A stretch of 64,000 bases of DNA, taken from the NCBI GenBank assembly GCA_016219375.1, contig JACRNC010000021.1, forward strand, positions 124,001 through 188,000, written 5' to 3'. Position numbers and translations under genes: made by a program. Source of the DNA: Burkholderiales bacterium. Lineage in GTDB: Bacteria; Pseudomonadota; Gammaproteobacteria; Burkholderiales; Burkholderiaceae_C. Position 1 is the stretch's first letter, and every line of letters begins with the position of its first letter. Of the stretch, positions 1 through 8,671 are shown piece after piece. The notes beneath the pieces were generated by a model, which was not told where the DNA came from, did not search any database, and saw only the letters and a list, made by a program, of their open reading frames with translations.

Positions 1-810
1 CACGATGTTGACGATGGCCTGCTCACCCCAGCCGTGCAGCCAGATGCGGTCGGTCAGGTTGGGCGCACCCACGGCCTGGTTGCCCTTGCCGTCGGCGCCG
101 TGGCAGGCGGCGCACACGGCGAACTTGGGCTTGCCCAGCTGGGCCATGACCGAGTTGTGCGGGCTGCCCGAGAGGCTGAGCACGTAGTGGGCGACATTGC
201 GCACGTCCTCAGCGCTGCCGACCGCCGCGGCCATAGGCGGCATGACGCCCATGCGGCCGTTGACCAGCGTGGTGTGGATGGCCTCGGGCGTGCCGCCGTG
301 CAGCCAGTCGTTGTCGGTCAGGTTGGGGAAGCTCTTGCCGCCGCGGGCGTCGGAGCCGTGGCAGGCCGCGCAGTTGTTCAGGAAGATGCGCTCGCCGATG
401 GCCATCGCCTCGCTGTCCTGGGCCAGCTGCTCGGTCTTCATGCCCATGTAGCGGGCATAGACGGGCTGCAGCTGCTCACGCGCCTTGTCGACCTCCTGGT
501 CGTACTGCTTGGCCGACGACCAGCCCAGCTTGCCCTGGAAGTCACCCATGCCCGGATAGAGCAGCAGATAGCCGACGGAGAAGACGATGGTGAGGATGAA
601 CAGGCCCATCCACCAGCGCGGCAGCGGGTTGTTCAGCTCGGTGAGGTCGCCGTCCCAGACGTGGCCGGTGGTCTCGGGCTTGTTGGGATCTTCGCCCGGG
701 CGCAGCTTGCGCTTGCTGGCCACGAAGAGCAGCAGCAGGCAGGCAAAGATGGACACGCCGGTGACGATGGCGACGTAGTGGGCCCAGCCCTGGTGGATGA
801 AGTCACTCAT
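1..810 (-). CDS. ccoP: cbb3-type cytochrome c oxidase subunit III (diheme), 3' end outside the window
   Basis: Membrane-anchored diheme cytochrome c that passes electrons from periplasmic cytochromes to the CcoN/CcoO core of the high-affinity cbb3 oxidase. The frame opens at an ATG at 810 (MSDFIHQGWAHYV) and is still open at base 1, giving 270 residues of an expected 300 or so. A membrane helix follows the start. Two heme c sites, both CAACH, lie at about residues 147-151 and 233-237. The start overlaps the ccoQ stop by 8 bases, so translation is probably coupled. It is the last gene of a minus-strand ccoI-S-N-O-Q-P run. Only the C-terminal tail is missing, because of the window edge. Confidence 0.93.
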   Translation of the reverse strand, partial: MSDFIHQGWAHYVAIVTGVSIFACLLLLFVASKRKLRPGEDPNKPETTGHVWDGDLTELNNPLPRWWMGLFILTIVFSVGYLLLYPGMGDFQGKLGWSSAKQYDQEVDKAREQLQPVYARYMGMKTEQLAQDSEAMAIGERIFLNNCAACHGSDARGGKSFPNLTDNDWLHGGTPEAIHTTLVNGRMGVMPPMAAAVGSAEDVRNVAHYVLSLSGSPHNSVMAQLGKPKFAVCAACHGADGKGNQAVGAPNLTDRIWLHGWGEQAIVNIV

Positions 811-973
811 GCTTGCTCCCTCCGGAGCCGGGGATGTTGTCGTTTTCGAAGGGCAGCCGGGCCGCTTCGTCGAAGCGGGCGCGGTTGCCGCGGGAGTAGG
901 CCCAGAACACGATGGCCAGGAAGGCCAGCAGGCTGAGGACCGTCACCACGCTGCGCAGGTCATTGAGATCCAT
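803..973 (-). CDS. ccoQ: cbb3-type cytochrome c oxidase subunit CcoQ
   Basis: Small single-helix subunit (56 aa) that in studied bacteria stabilises the CcoNOP complex. The protein starts MDLNDLRSVVTVLSLLAFLA, so one membrane helix spans about residues 8-25. A short charged tail follows (YSRGNRARFDEAARLPFEND), the usual FixQ/CcoQ shape. It lies between ccoO and ccoP and overlaps the ccoP start. The identification rests on position, size and topology more than on conserved residues. Confidence 0.86.
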   Translation of the reverse strand: MDLNDLRSVVTVLSLLAFLAIVFWAYSRGNRARFDEAARLPFENDNIPGSGGSKHE

Positions 974-997
974 GGCAGTTCCTTGCAGTCAGTCACT

Positions 998-1627
998 TCA
1001 CTTGACGCTCGTACCCAGCACCTGCAGGTAAGCGATCAACGCGTCCATCTCGGTCTTGCCCTTGAGCTGCTCGGGCGCCTGGGCGATCTCGGCCTCGGTG
1101 TAGGGCACGCCGACCTTGGTGAGGGCGCGCATGTGCGGCTGGATGGCCTCGGGCGTGAGCGCGGTCTGCTCCAGCCAAGGGAAGCCGGGCATGTTGGACT
1201 CGGGCACCACGTCACGCGGGTTGTGCAGGTGGATGCGGTGCCATTCGTCGCTGTAGCGGCCACCCACGCGGGCCAGGTCCGGGCCCGTGCGCTTGGAGCC
1301 CCACTGGAAGGGATGGTCGTAGACGAACTCGCCGGCCTTCGAGTAGGGGCCGTAGCGCAGCGTCTCCGCGCGCAGCGGGCGGATCATCTGCGAGTGGCAG
1401 TTGTAGCAACCTTCCCGCGTGTAGATGTCGCGCCCGGCAAGCTGCAGCGGGGTGTAGGGCTTGAGGCCTTCCACCGGCTGCGTCGTGGAGTGCTGGAAGA
1501 ACAGCGGCACGATCTCGACCAGGCCCCCGACCGAGACCACGATCAGGATCAGGACGATCATCAGGAAGTTGTTGGTCTCGATCTTCTCGTGGGAGAAGGT
1601 GGCGATCTTTTCGTTGTGGTCAGCCAT
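998..1627 (-). CDS. ccoO: cbb3-type cytochrome c oxidase subunit II (monoheme)
   Basis: Membrane-anchored monoheme cytochrome c of the cbb3 oxidase. It is 209 aa, a normal length. A membrane anchor at about residues 20-44 ([20 protein letters not shown]) is followed by a periplasmic domain with the heme site CYNCH at residues 74-78, continuing SQMIRP as in most CcoO/FixO proteins. The downstream SNMPGFPW supplies the likely methionine axial ligand. It lies 19 bases after ccoN and 24 bases before ccoQ on the same strand, consistent with one transcript. Confidence 0.96.
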   Translation of the reverse strand: MADHNEKIATFSHEKIETNNFLMIVLILIVVSVGGLVEIVPLFFQHSTTQPVEGLKPYTPLQLAGRDIYTREGCYNCHSQMIRPLRAETLRYGPYSKAGEFVYDHPFQWGSKRTGPDLARVGGRYSDEWHRIHLHNPRDVVPESNMPGFPWLEQTALTPEAIQPHMRALTKVGVPYTEAEIAQAPEQLKGKTEMDALIAYLQVLGTSVK

Positions 1628-1646
1628 GATTGCTTGACTCCTCGCT

Positions 1647-3140
1647 TCAGGCGCGCGCGGCGGCAGGGACGGCAGCCGCGGTGGCGCGGGCGGGGGTGAT
1701 GGCGGTCATCACGACGTTCCAGGCCATCAGGCACATGCCGCTGAGGTACAGCAGGCCGCCCAGGGTGCGGATGACGTAGAAGGGATAGGTGGCCTTCACG
1801 CTCTCAACGAAGGTGTAGGTCAGCGTGCCGTCCGGGTTGACCGCGCGCCACATCAGGCCCTGCATCACGCCGGCGATCCACATGGCTGCGATGTAGAGCA
1901 CGATGCCGATGGTGGCGATCCAGAAGTGCATGGTGATGGCCTGCACGCTGTGCATCTCGGTCTTGCCGTACATGCGCGGGATCAGGTAGTACAGCGAGCC
2001 CATCGTGATCAGGCCCACCCAGCCGAGCGCGCCGGAGTGCACGTGGCCCACGGTCCAGTCGGTGTAGTGCGACAGGGCGTTGACCGTCTTGATGGACATC
2101 ATCGGGCCCTCGAAGGTGGACATGCCGTAGAACGACAGGGCCACGATGAGGAACTTCAGGATCGGGTCGGTGCGCAGCTTGTGCCAGGCACCCGACAGGG
2201 TCATGATCCCGTTGATCATGCCGCCCCAGGACGGCGCCAGCAGGATCAGCGAGAACAGCATGCCGACGCTCTGCGCCCAGTCGGGCAGCGCGGTGTAGTG
2301 CAGGTGGTGCGGGCCCGCCCACATGTACGTGAAGATCAGCGCCCAGAAGTGGACGATGGACAGCCGGTAGCTGTAGACCGGACGGCCGGCCTGCTTGGGG
2401 ATGAAGTAGTACATCATCCCCAGGAAGCCCGCGGTCAGGAAGAAGCCCACGGCGTTATGGCCGTACCACCACTGCACCATCGCGTCCTGCACGCCGGCGT
2501 AGGCGGAGTAGCTCTTCATGATGCCGGCCGGGATCTCGGCGCTGTTGACCACGTGCAGCAGCGCGACGGCCAGGATGAAGCCGCCGTAGAACCAGTTGGC
2601 CACGTAGATGTGCTTGACGCGGCGGATGCCGATCGTGCCGAAGAACACGACGGCGTACGCCACCCACACCAGCGTGATGAGGATGTCGATGGGCCACTCC
2701 AGCTCGGCATATTCCTTGCCGGTGGTGAAGCCCAGCGGCAGCGAGATGGCGGCCGCCACGATCACCGCCTGCCAGCCCCAGAAGGTGAAGGCGGCCAGCT
2801 TGGGCGCGAACAGCGGCACCTGGCAGGTGCGCTGCACGACGTAGTAGGAGGTGGCGAACAGCGCGCAGCCGCCGAACGCGAAGATCACCGCGTTGGTGTG
2901 CAGCGGACGCAGGCGGCCGAAGTGCAGCCAGGGCAGATCGAAGTTGAGCTGAGGCCAGGCGAGTTGGGCGGCGATCCACACGCCGACCAGCATGCCGACC
3001 ACGCCCCACAGGACGGCCGCGAGTGCGAAATTGCGCACGACGCTGTCGTTGTAGGTCACCGCTTGGGTGCCTGCGGTATGCGCGGACGACGACCCGGCCA
3101 CAGCCGTGCCGCCACCCAGCGCTTGCGCTGTTGCTGCCAT
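1647..3140 (-). CDS. ccoN: cbb3-type cytochrome c oxidase subunit I, catalytic
   Basis: Catalytic heme b/heme b3-CuB subunit that reduces O2 to water with high affinity. It is 497 aa and rich in hydrophobic helices. Visible family signatures include [13 protein letters not shown] (heme-copper ligand histidine), [16 protein letters not shown] (CuB histidines) and [11 protein letters not shown] (heme ligands). I chose the ATG at 3140 because GGAGA sits 7 bases upstream. A GTG at 3155 in the same frame would add five residues but lacks a ribosome binding site. An FNR-type palindrome 58-71 bases upstream suggests induction at low oxygen. Confidence 0.96.
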   Translation of the reverse strand: MAATAQALGGGTAVAGSSSAHTAGTQAVTYNDSVVRNFALAAVLWGVVGMLVGVWIAAQLAWPQLNFDLPWLHFGRLRPLHTNAVIFAFGGCALFATSYYVVQRTCQVPLFAPKLAAFTFWGWQAVIVAAAISLPLGFTTGKEYAELEWPIDILITLVWVAYAVVFFGTIGIRRVKHIYVANWFYGGFILAVALLHVVNSAEIPAGIMKSYSAYAGVQDAMVQWWYGHNAVGFFLTAGFLGMMYYFIPKQAGRPVYSYRLSIVHFWALIFTYMWAGPHHLHYTALPDWAQSVGMLFSLILLAPSWGGMINGIMTLSGAWHKLRTDPILKFLIVALSFYGMSTFEGPMMSIKTVNALSHYTDWTVGHVHSGALGWVGLITMGSLYYLIPRMYGKTEMHSVQAITMHFWIATIGIVLYIAAMWIAGVMQGLMWRAVNPDGTLTYTFVESVKATYPFYVIRTLGGLLYLSGMCLMAWNVVMTAITPARATAAAVPAAARA

Positions 3141-3191
3141 GTTTCTTATCTCCACAGTAGGTGCGAAAAATTGTCGGAGGGCGGCAAACCC

Positions 3192-3359
3192 TCAGTCTTG
3201 ATCCGGGTCAAGCGGGCCGGAGGCACGCTCTTCAAAGATGCGCTGTCCTTCACGTTCGAGGTCTTCGAACTGGCCGGCTTTCAGGGCCCAGGCAAACAGG
3301 CCGATGATCAGCAGCGCCAGCACCACCGACAGCGGGACGAGCAGGTAGACGATTTCCAT
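3192..3359 (-). CDS. ccoS: cbb3 oxidase maturation protein CcoS
   Basis: Small single-helix membrane protein (55 aa) needed for cofactor insertion during cbb3 assembly. The protein begins MEIVYLLVPLSVVLALLIIG, the classic CcoS N-terminus. The helix covers about residues 3-24 and the tail is acidic, ending DPDQD. The frame is open further upstream, but homology places the start at 3359. Just upstream on the coding strand is a run of eight C, so the start lacks a clear ribosome binding site and may depend on coupling to ccoI, which ends 19 bases before it. Confidence 0.87.
   Translation of the reverse strand: MEIVYLLVPLSVVLALLIIGLFAWALKAGQFEDLEREGQRIFEERASGPLDPDQD
3198..3211 (-). promoter_or_regulatory. 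FNR/ANR-type box upstream of ccoN
   Basis: The sequence TTGATCCGGGTCAA matches the FNR consensus TTGAT-N4-ATCAA at 9 of 10 fixed positions. Its centre is 64 bases from the ccoN start. With the usual class II spacing of -41.5, transcription would begin near 3163, and ACAATT lies at about the -10 position. The box sits inside the last codons of ccoS. FNR-family control of cco operons is well known; its use here is inferred. Confidence 0.55.
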
Positions 3360-3378
3360 GGGGGGGGCCCTTGCCGGG

Positions 3379-5877
3379 CTAGCCTGGAGCGACCTGCGGT
3401 GCGCCGATCGGAGGGGATGAAGGGCCGGCTGGATCGTCGGCCGCACGCGCCAGGCGCACGGCGTTGCCGACCACCAGCAGCGAGCTCAAGGCCATGCCCA
3501 GGCCCGCGAGCCAGGGCGGCAGCCAGCCGATCAAAGCCAGCGGCACGCTCGCTGCGTTGTAGACCGCAGCCCAGGCGAGATTTTGACGGACGATGCGCAT
3601 GGTGCGGCGTGCAAGTTGCCACGCCGCGACGATGTCGGACGGCCGGCTGCCCAGCACGATGAAGTCCGCACGCGACTGCGCCAGCGCCGCGCCGTGGCCC
3701 ATCGCGAAGGACACGTCGGCGCGGGAGAGCACCGGTGCGTCGTTGATGCCGTCGCCCACGACGACCACGGTGCGCCCACCGGCCTGCGCGGCGGCCACCG
3801 CATCGAGCTTGTCCTGCGGCCTGGCACGGGCCTGCCAGCGGCCGGCATCAAGGCCCAGGCGCTCTGCCATGATGCCGACGCGCTGCGGCTGGTCGCCCGA
3901 CAGCAGGCTCACCTGCAGGCCATGAGCGCGCAGCGCCGAGACGGCCGAGCCGGCATCGGGGCGCAGGCTCTCGTCCATCGCGAAGGCGGCCTGCGGCACG
4001 CCGTTGCGGGCCAGGCAGACACGGGCGGGCTCAAGCTCGATAGCCGCATCGGCGGCAGCAGGATGCGCCACATTCCCGGCGCCCGCACCGGCATCCGCCC
4101 CGCCCTGCCCTGCCCAGTCGGCAGCGCCCAAACGCCACAGCGCGCCGGATTCATCACGGGCCTCGATGCCGCAGCCGGGCTGCTCGCGCAGATCGCGCCA
4201 GGCCACGTCGGCCGGCTGGCTGCAGGCTGCCGCCAGCGCCAGCGACAGCGGGTGGCGTGAATGCGCGGCCAAACTGGCGGCGCGGGCGAGCAGCGCATCC
4301 GCATCGGCGCCGGCAGCCGGGGCCACGCGCACGCCGGCCAGGCGCAGGCGGTCGTCGGTCAGCGTGCCGGTCTTGTCGAAGACCACCGTGTCGGCACGGG
4401 CCAGGGCCTCCAGCGCGTCGAAGCGCTGCACCAGCACGCCGCGGCGGGCCAGCGCCCCGGCAGCGGCAACCATCGCGGAGGGCGCAGCCAGCGACAGCGC
4501 GCATGGGCAGGTGACGATGAGCACGGCCACGGCCACCCACACCGCGCGGCTCGGGTCGATGAACCACCACACGATGCCCGCGCCCACGGCCAGCAGCAGC
4601 ACCGCCCACAGGAAGGGCGCGGCGATGCGGTCGGCCAGGCGCACCCAGGACGGCCGCTCGGCCATCGCCTGCTGCATCAGCCAGACGATGCGCTGGTACT
4701 GCGTCTGCTCGCCCAGGCGCTCCACGCGCATGCGCACCGGGCTGCTGAGGTTGTAGCTGCCGGCCAGCACGGCCTCGCCGGCCTGTCGCGGCAGCGGGCG
4801 CGACTCGCCCGTGAGCAGGGCCTCGTCGACTTCGGTGGGGCCGTCCAGCAGCGTGCCGTCGGCGGGAAAGGCCTGGCCGGCGGCGATGCGCACCTCGTCG
4901 CCCACCTGCAGCCGCACCGGGGAGATGCGCTCGCTGCCCGCAGGCGTGATGCGCTCCACGGTCTGCGGCAGGCGGTGCAAGACGCTGTCGAGCGCCTGCG
5001 TGGCCTGCCGGCGGGCGCGGGCCTCCAGCGCGCGGCCGGCCAGCAGGAAGGCGACGAACATGGTCAGCGAGTCGAAGTAGACCTCGCGCCCCCAGAACGA
5101 CGGCTCGCCGCTGCCCAACGTGGCAAAGGTAGCCCCGCTGCTGGCGATGAAGGTAACGACGATGCCCAGCGCCACCGGAACGTCCATGCCGATGCGCCGC
5201 TGGCGGATGGCGCGCCAGGCGCCGGCGTAGAACGGCGTGGCCGAGAACAGCACCACCGGCAGGCTGAGCAGCCAGCTGGCCCACTGCAGCATGCGCAGCA
5301 CGTCCAGGCCGATGTCCTCGGGCGACGAGACGTACGTCGGCATCGCATACATCATCACCTGCATCATGCAGAAGCCGGCGACGAAGAGCCGCCACAGCCC
5401 CTTGCGCGCCTCGCGGCGGTCGCGCTCGCGCTGATCGATGGCGGTGTCGGGGAAGGCCTGGTAGCCGGCACCCTCGATGGCCTGCACGACCTGCGAGGCC
5501 CGCGTGAGCGCCGGGTCCCACCAGACCTGCGCGCGGCGACTGGCCGCCTGCACGCTGACCTGCTGCACGCCGGGCACCTGACGCACCGCTTGCTCGATGA
5601 TGCCGGCGCACGCCGCACAATGGATGCCGTCCAGCACCAGCTGCGAGCAGGCCTGCTGGCCACCGCCCGGGCGGCTGGTGAAGCGCGTGTAGCGCGCCAG
5701 CTCCGCCTCGTCGTCCAGCGCCGCGGCCTCGCGGGCGGCGCGATCGGCATCCCTGGGCGCAGCCGAGCGGGGTGCCGGTGCCACGGCAGCGGCATTGCCA
5801 TCCGGGCCGCCGAACACGGCGGGCGACACGGCTGAGGCGGCAGAAGCGTCGGCAGGCACGGAAGAAGCAGGCGTCAC
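3379..5877 (-). CDS. ccoI: cation-translocating P-type ATPase, CcoI/FixI type
   Basis: Copper-exporting P1B-type ATPase that supplies copper for the CuB centre of cbb3 oxidase. It has 832 aa if the GTG at 5877 is used; the true start may lie further in, because the first 60 residues or so are Ala/Pro-rich and no good ribosome binding site is seen. Order: a heavy-metal domain with CAAC at residues 87-90, membrane helices, a TGES phosphatase loop, the CPC ion-binding helix (VTCPCALSLAAP), the DKTGTLT phosphorylation site, and the GDGINDAPVLSRADV hinge. Position directly before ccoS and ccoN supports the CcoI assignment over general copper efflux. Confidence 0.92.
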   Translation of the reverse strand: MTPASSVPADASAASAVSPAVFGGPDGNAAAVAPAPRSAAPRDADRAAREAAALDDEAELARYTRFTSRPGGGQQACSQLVLDGIHCAACAGIIEQAVRQVPGVQQVSVQAASRRAQVWWDPALTRASQVVQAIEGAGYQAFPDTAIDQRERDRREARKGLWRLFVAGFCMMQVMMYAMPTYVSSPEDIGLDVLRMLQWASWLLSLPVVLFSATPFYAGAWRAIRQRRIGMDVPVALGIVVTFIASSGATFATLGSGEPSFWGREVYFDSLTMFVAFLLAGRALEARARRQATQALDSVLHRLPQTVERITPAGSERISPVRLQVGDEVRIAAGQAFPADGTLLDGPTEVDEALLTGESRPLPRQAGEAVLAGSYNLSSPVRMRVERLGEQTQYQRIVWLMQQAMAERPSWVRLADRIAAPFLWAVLLLAVGAGIVWWFIDPSRAVWVAVAVLIVTCPCALSLAAPSAMVAAAGALARRGVLVQRFDALEALARADTVVFDKTGTLTDDRLRLAGVRVAPAAGADADALLARAASLAAHSRHPLSLALAAACSQPADVAWRDLREQPGCGIEARDESGALWRLGAADWAGQGGADAGAGAGNVAHPAAADAAIELEPARVCLARNGVPQAAFAMDESLRPDAGSAVSALRAHGLQVSLLSGDQPQRVGIMAERLGLDAGRWQARARPQDKLDAVAAAQAGGRTVVVVGDGINDAPVLSRADVSFAMGHGAALAQSRADFIVLGSRPSDIVAAWQLARRTMRIVRQNLAWAAVYNAASVPLALIGWLPPWLAGLGMALSSLLVVGNAVRLARAADDPAGPSSPPIGAPQVAPG

Positions 5878-5983
5878 GGCGGGCAGCGGCGGTGCGGGAC
5901 AGGCAGCAAGGCGGGCGGCAGGATGGCCGGCGCCGGACGCAGCAAGGGCTTGCCCACTTTAGGCAGCGACAGGAGACCTTGAG

Positions 5984-5997
5984 GTGATCTGTATCAA
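5984..5997. promoter_or_regulatory. possible FNR-like palindrome between ccoI and the DUF192 gene
   Basis: GTGATCTGTATCAA fits TTGAT-N4-ATCAA at 9 of 10 positions. It lies 107 bases upstream of the ccoI start on the minus strand, but it also overlaps the likely GTG start of the DUF192 gene. It could activate ccoI, block the DUF192 gene, or be chance. Confidence 0.28.
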
Positions 5998-6511
5998 GTC
6001 AAGCGGGGAAACACCGCACCGCACCCTTTCGGGGCGCAGGATTGTCGCCGCTTTGTGCACTGCAGCGGCGGCCGCATGTCTGACGGCCCTGACACCGACA
6101 GGCCCGGCGCAGGCGCAACCTGCCGCCGGCGTGCCCCAATCGCTGCCGGCCGTGCCGCTGCAGGCGGGGCTCTACATCATCCAGGCCGAAGTGGCCCGCA
6201 CACCGCTGGAGCGTCAGATCGGCCTGATGCACCGGCCCAGCCTGCCGGTCAACCGCGGCATGCTCTTCGTCTTCGAAGTGCCGGCCACGCAGTGCTTCTG
6301 GATGAAGGACACGCTGGTGCCGCTGTCGGCCGCCTTCCTGCAGGACGACGGCACCATCGTCAACGTCGTCGACATGCAGCCGCGCAGCGAGGTGTCGCAC
6401 TGCTCGGCACGGCCGGTGCGCTACGTGCTCGAGATGAACCAGGGCTGGTTCGCCAAGCGCGGCTTCAAGCCCGGCAGCCGCATCGCGGGGCCGCCGTTCA
6501 GCACGCGCTGA
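5984..6511 (+). CDS. DUF192 family exported protein
   Basis: Small exported protein of unknown biochemical role (175 aa). An N-terminal signal peptide is visible: a basic start (SGRRIVAAL), a hydrophobic Ala/Leu stretch and a cleavage-like PAQAQPAAG at about residues 41-49. The mature part has the DUF192 hallmarks RQIGLMHRPSLP and CFWMKDTLVPLSAAFL with the following INVVDMQP-like strand. The GTG start is supported by AGGAGA 7 bases upstream and by an in-frame stop 22 bases before it. It diverges from ccoI. The function is not established for the family. Confidence 0.82.
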   Translation: MICIKSSGETPHRTLSGRRIVAALCTAAAAACLTALTPTGPAQAQPAAGVPQSLPAVPLQAGLYIIQAEVARTPLERQIGLMHRPSLPVNRGMLFVFEVPATQCFWMKDTLVPLSAAFLQDDGTIVNVVDMQPRSEVSHCSARPVRYVLEMNQGWFAKRGFKPGSRIAGPPFSTR

Positions 6512-6560
6512 CGAGCGATGAACCGCTGCACGCCGGCCGGCGTGCCGAGTGCCTGGCGGC

Positions 6561-6755
6561 TCAACGCCGGGGCGCGCCGCAGGTATCCACGCCCAGCACG
6601 CCGTAGGCGGGGCAGTAGCGGAAGAGCCCGGTGAGCAGCGGCACCACGCCCACGTAGCCCCAGACGCCGATGGTGCCGGTTGCCGCCAGAGCGATCAGCG
6701 CCAAGCCGAAGACGATGCGGGCCGCGCGGTCCAGGGTGCCGACGTTGGCTTTCAT
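6561..6755 (-). CDS. DUF2892 family small inner-membrane protein
   Basis: A 64-residue protein beginning MKANVGTLDRAARIVFGLAL, the usual opening of the DUF2892 family, whose best known member is the membrane tail of YgaP. Two hydrophobic segments cover about residues 13-31 and 33-50, followed by FRYCPAYGVLGVDTC. The ATG at 6755 has GGGAG 7 bases upstream; the longer open frame upstream looks non-coding. Function is unknown. The two cysteines near the end are conserved in the family. Confidence 0.78.
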   Translation of the reverse strand: MKANVGTLDRAARIVFGLALIALAATGTIGVWGYVGVVPLLTGLFRYCPAYGVLGVDTCGAPRR

Positions 6756-6894
6756 GAAGAGCTCCCAGCAAGACAAGGCAGGGCTCCAGCATCGCGCGCC
6801 CGGCGCTCCTGGTACTTGCCCAGGGTCAAGCGAGAGCGGTGGAGAGGGCGGCCTCGCGGCCCGGGAGGCGATCGGCGCCCCCATCACCTGCCGC

Positions 6895-7980
6895 TCAGAT
6901 GCGCGGCGTGTCCACGCGCACGTCGCCGCACTGCGCGCGGTGGCGCAGGGCATGGTCCATCAGCACCAGGGCGAGCATGGCCTCGGCAATCGGCGTGGCG
7001 CGGATGCCGACGCAGGGGTCGTGGCGGCCGCGGGTCTCCACCGTCACCGGGTGGCCCTGCAGGTCGATGGAGCGGCGTGGCGTATGGATGGAGCTGGTGG
7101 GCTTGATGGCGATGGAGACGACGATCTCCTGCCCGGTGCTGATGCCGCCCAGCACGCCGCCGGCATGGTTGCTGGCAAATCCCTCGGGCGTGAGCTCATC
7201 GCCATGCACCGTGCCACGCTGGGCCACGCTGGCGAAGCCCGCGCCGATCTCCACGCCCTTGACGGCGTTGATGCCCATCATGGCGTGGGCGATGTCGGCG
7301 TCCAGCCGGTCGAAGAGCGGCTCGCCCAGGCCGACGGGCACGCCCTGGGCGCGCACCTCGATGCGCGCGCCGCATGAGTCGCCGGCCTTGCGCAGCGCAT
7401 CCATGTAGGCCTCCAGCTCGGCGATCTGCGAGGCATTGGGCGCAAAGAAGGGGTTTTGCGGCACATGCTCCCAGCCCTCGAAGGCGATGGGGATCTCGCC
7501 GAGCTGCGTCATGCAGCCGCGGAAGGTGGTGCCGTACTGCTGCTGCAGCCACTTGCGGGCCACGGCGCCGGCGCCGACCATCGGCGCGGTCAGACGGGCC
7601 GAGGAGCGCCCGCCGCCGCGCGGGTCGCGGATGCCGTACTTGTGCCAGTAGGTGTAGTCGGCATGGCCCGGGCGGAAGGTCTGCAGGATGTTGCCGTAGT
7701 CCTTGCTGCGCTGGTCGGTGTTGCGGATCAGCAGGCAGATGGGCGCGCCGGTGGTGCGGCCTTCATAGGTGCCGGAGAGGATCTCCACCGCATCCGGCTC
7801 GTTGCGCTGGGTGACGTGGCGCGAGGTGCCGGGGCGGCGGCGGTCGAGCTCGGGCTGGATGTCGGCCTCCGACAGCTCCAGCCCCGGCGGGCAGCCGTCG
7901 ATCACGCAGCCGATGGCCGGGCCGTGGGATTCGCCGAAGTTGGTGACGCGGAAAAGCTCGCCGAAGGTGCTGCCGGGCAT
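6895..7980 (-). CDS. aroC: chorismate synthase
   Basis: Last enzyme of the shikimate pathway: converts 5-enolpyruvylshikimate-3-phosphate to chorismate using reduced FMN. It is 361 aa when started at the ATG at 7980 ([20 protein letters not shown]), matching the usual N-terminus; a GTG at 8013 would add 11 residues. Signatures visible are [15 protein letters not shown] near the start, [14 protein letters not shown], and [11 protein letters not shown] with its conserved basic and serine residues. Length and motifs are normal. It appears to be transcribed alone; the next gene on this strand (CBS protein) starts 588 bases upstream. Confidence 0.96.
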   Translation of the reverse strand: MPGSTFGELFRVTNFGESHGPAIGCVIDGCPPGLELSEADIQPELDRRRPGTSRHVTQRNEPDAVEILSGTYEGRTTGAPICLLIRNTDQRSKDYGNILQTFRPGHADYTYWHKYGIRDPRGGGRSSARLTAPMVGAGAVARKWLQQQYGTTFRGCMTQLGEIPIAFEGWEHVPQNPFFAPNASQIAELEAYMDALRKAGDSCGARIEVRAQGVPVGLGEPLFDRLDADIAHAMMGINAVKGVEIGAGFASVAQRGTVHGDELTPEGFASNHAGGVLGGISTGQEIVVSIAIKPTSSIHTPRRSIDLQGHPVTVETRGRHDPCVGIRATPIAEAMLALVLMDHALRHRAQCGDVRVDTPRI

Positions 7981-8103
7981 GGTGTGCGCGATCTGGTGGA
8001 GCAGGCACGACACCGATCGGCCCGCAGAAACGAAAACGGGCGGATGACGCCCGCCCGTATTGTCGCAGCCACTGCCGTGGCGGCAGCCGGCAAAGGCGAC
8101 CGC

Positions 8104-8568
8104 TCAGGCCGCCGGCCGCGCGGCGTTTTCTTCCTCGACCGGCCAGTCGCGGATGTAGGCCTTGAGCATGCGGTTCTCGAAGTCCTGCGACTCGACCACC
8201 GCCTTGGCCACGTCGTAGAAGGACATCACGCCCATCAGCGTGCGGCCGTCGAGCACCGGCAGGTAGCGGGCATGGCGGCTGAGCATCATGCGGCGCACCT
8301 CATCCAGGTCGGTCTCGGGGGTGCAGGTCAGGGGATGGTCGTCCATGACGCCGCCCACCGTGGCGTTGCCGAAGCTGCCGCCGTTGCGCACCACGGCCTG
8401 CATCACCTCGCGGAAGGTGAGCATGCCGGCGACATCGCCGTGGTCCATGACCACCAGGGAGCCGATGTCGTGCTCGACCATGGTGCAGACCGCGGTGGCC
8501 AGGGACTGCTGGGGCGAGACGGTGAAGAGCACGCTGCCCTTGACGCGCAGGATGTCGCTGACTTTCAT
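8104..8568 (-). CDS. protein with a pair of CBS domains
   Basis: A 154-residue soluble protein made almost only of two CBS domains (about residues 5-60 and 70-130). Such pairs bind adenosyl nucleotides and act as energy or redox sensors. Visible repeats of the fold include the strands GSLVVMDHGDVAGMLTFREV and ARYLPVLDGRTLMGVMSFYD. The start MKVSDILRVKG has AAGGAAA just upstream. No output domain is attached, so its partner is unknown. It resembles the stand-alone CBS proteins of many proteobacteria. Confidence 0.88.
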   Translation of the reverse strand: MKVSDILRVKGSVLFTVSPQQSLATAVCTMVEHDIGSLVVMDHGDVAGMLTFREVMQAVVRNGGSFGNATVGGVMDDHPLTCTPETDLDEVRRMMLSRHARYLPVLDGRTLMGVMSFYDVAKAVVESQDFENRMLKAYIRDWPVEEENAARPAA

Positions 8569-8671
8569 GGGATTTCCTTTCACGGCGGCTGCGCCGGTGG
8601 CGCCCGGCTCAGCCAAATATAGACGCCGGCCGGCCGGCTCGAAAGCTCCGCCCTCGCTTGCCGCAGGGGGG

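Noticed and set aside
3352-3368. Run of eight G before ccoS as a possible frameshift site or phase-variable tract
   Set aside because: The run lies outside both the ccoI and ccoS reading frames, between them, so slippage would not change a protein.
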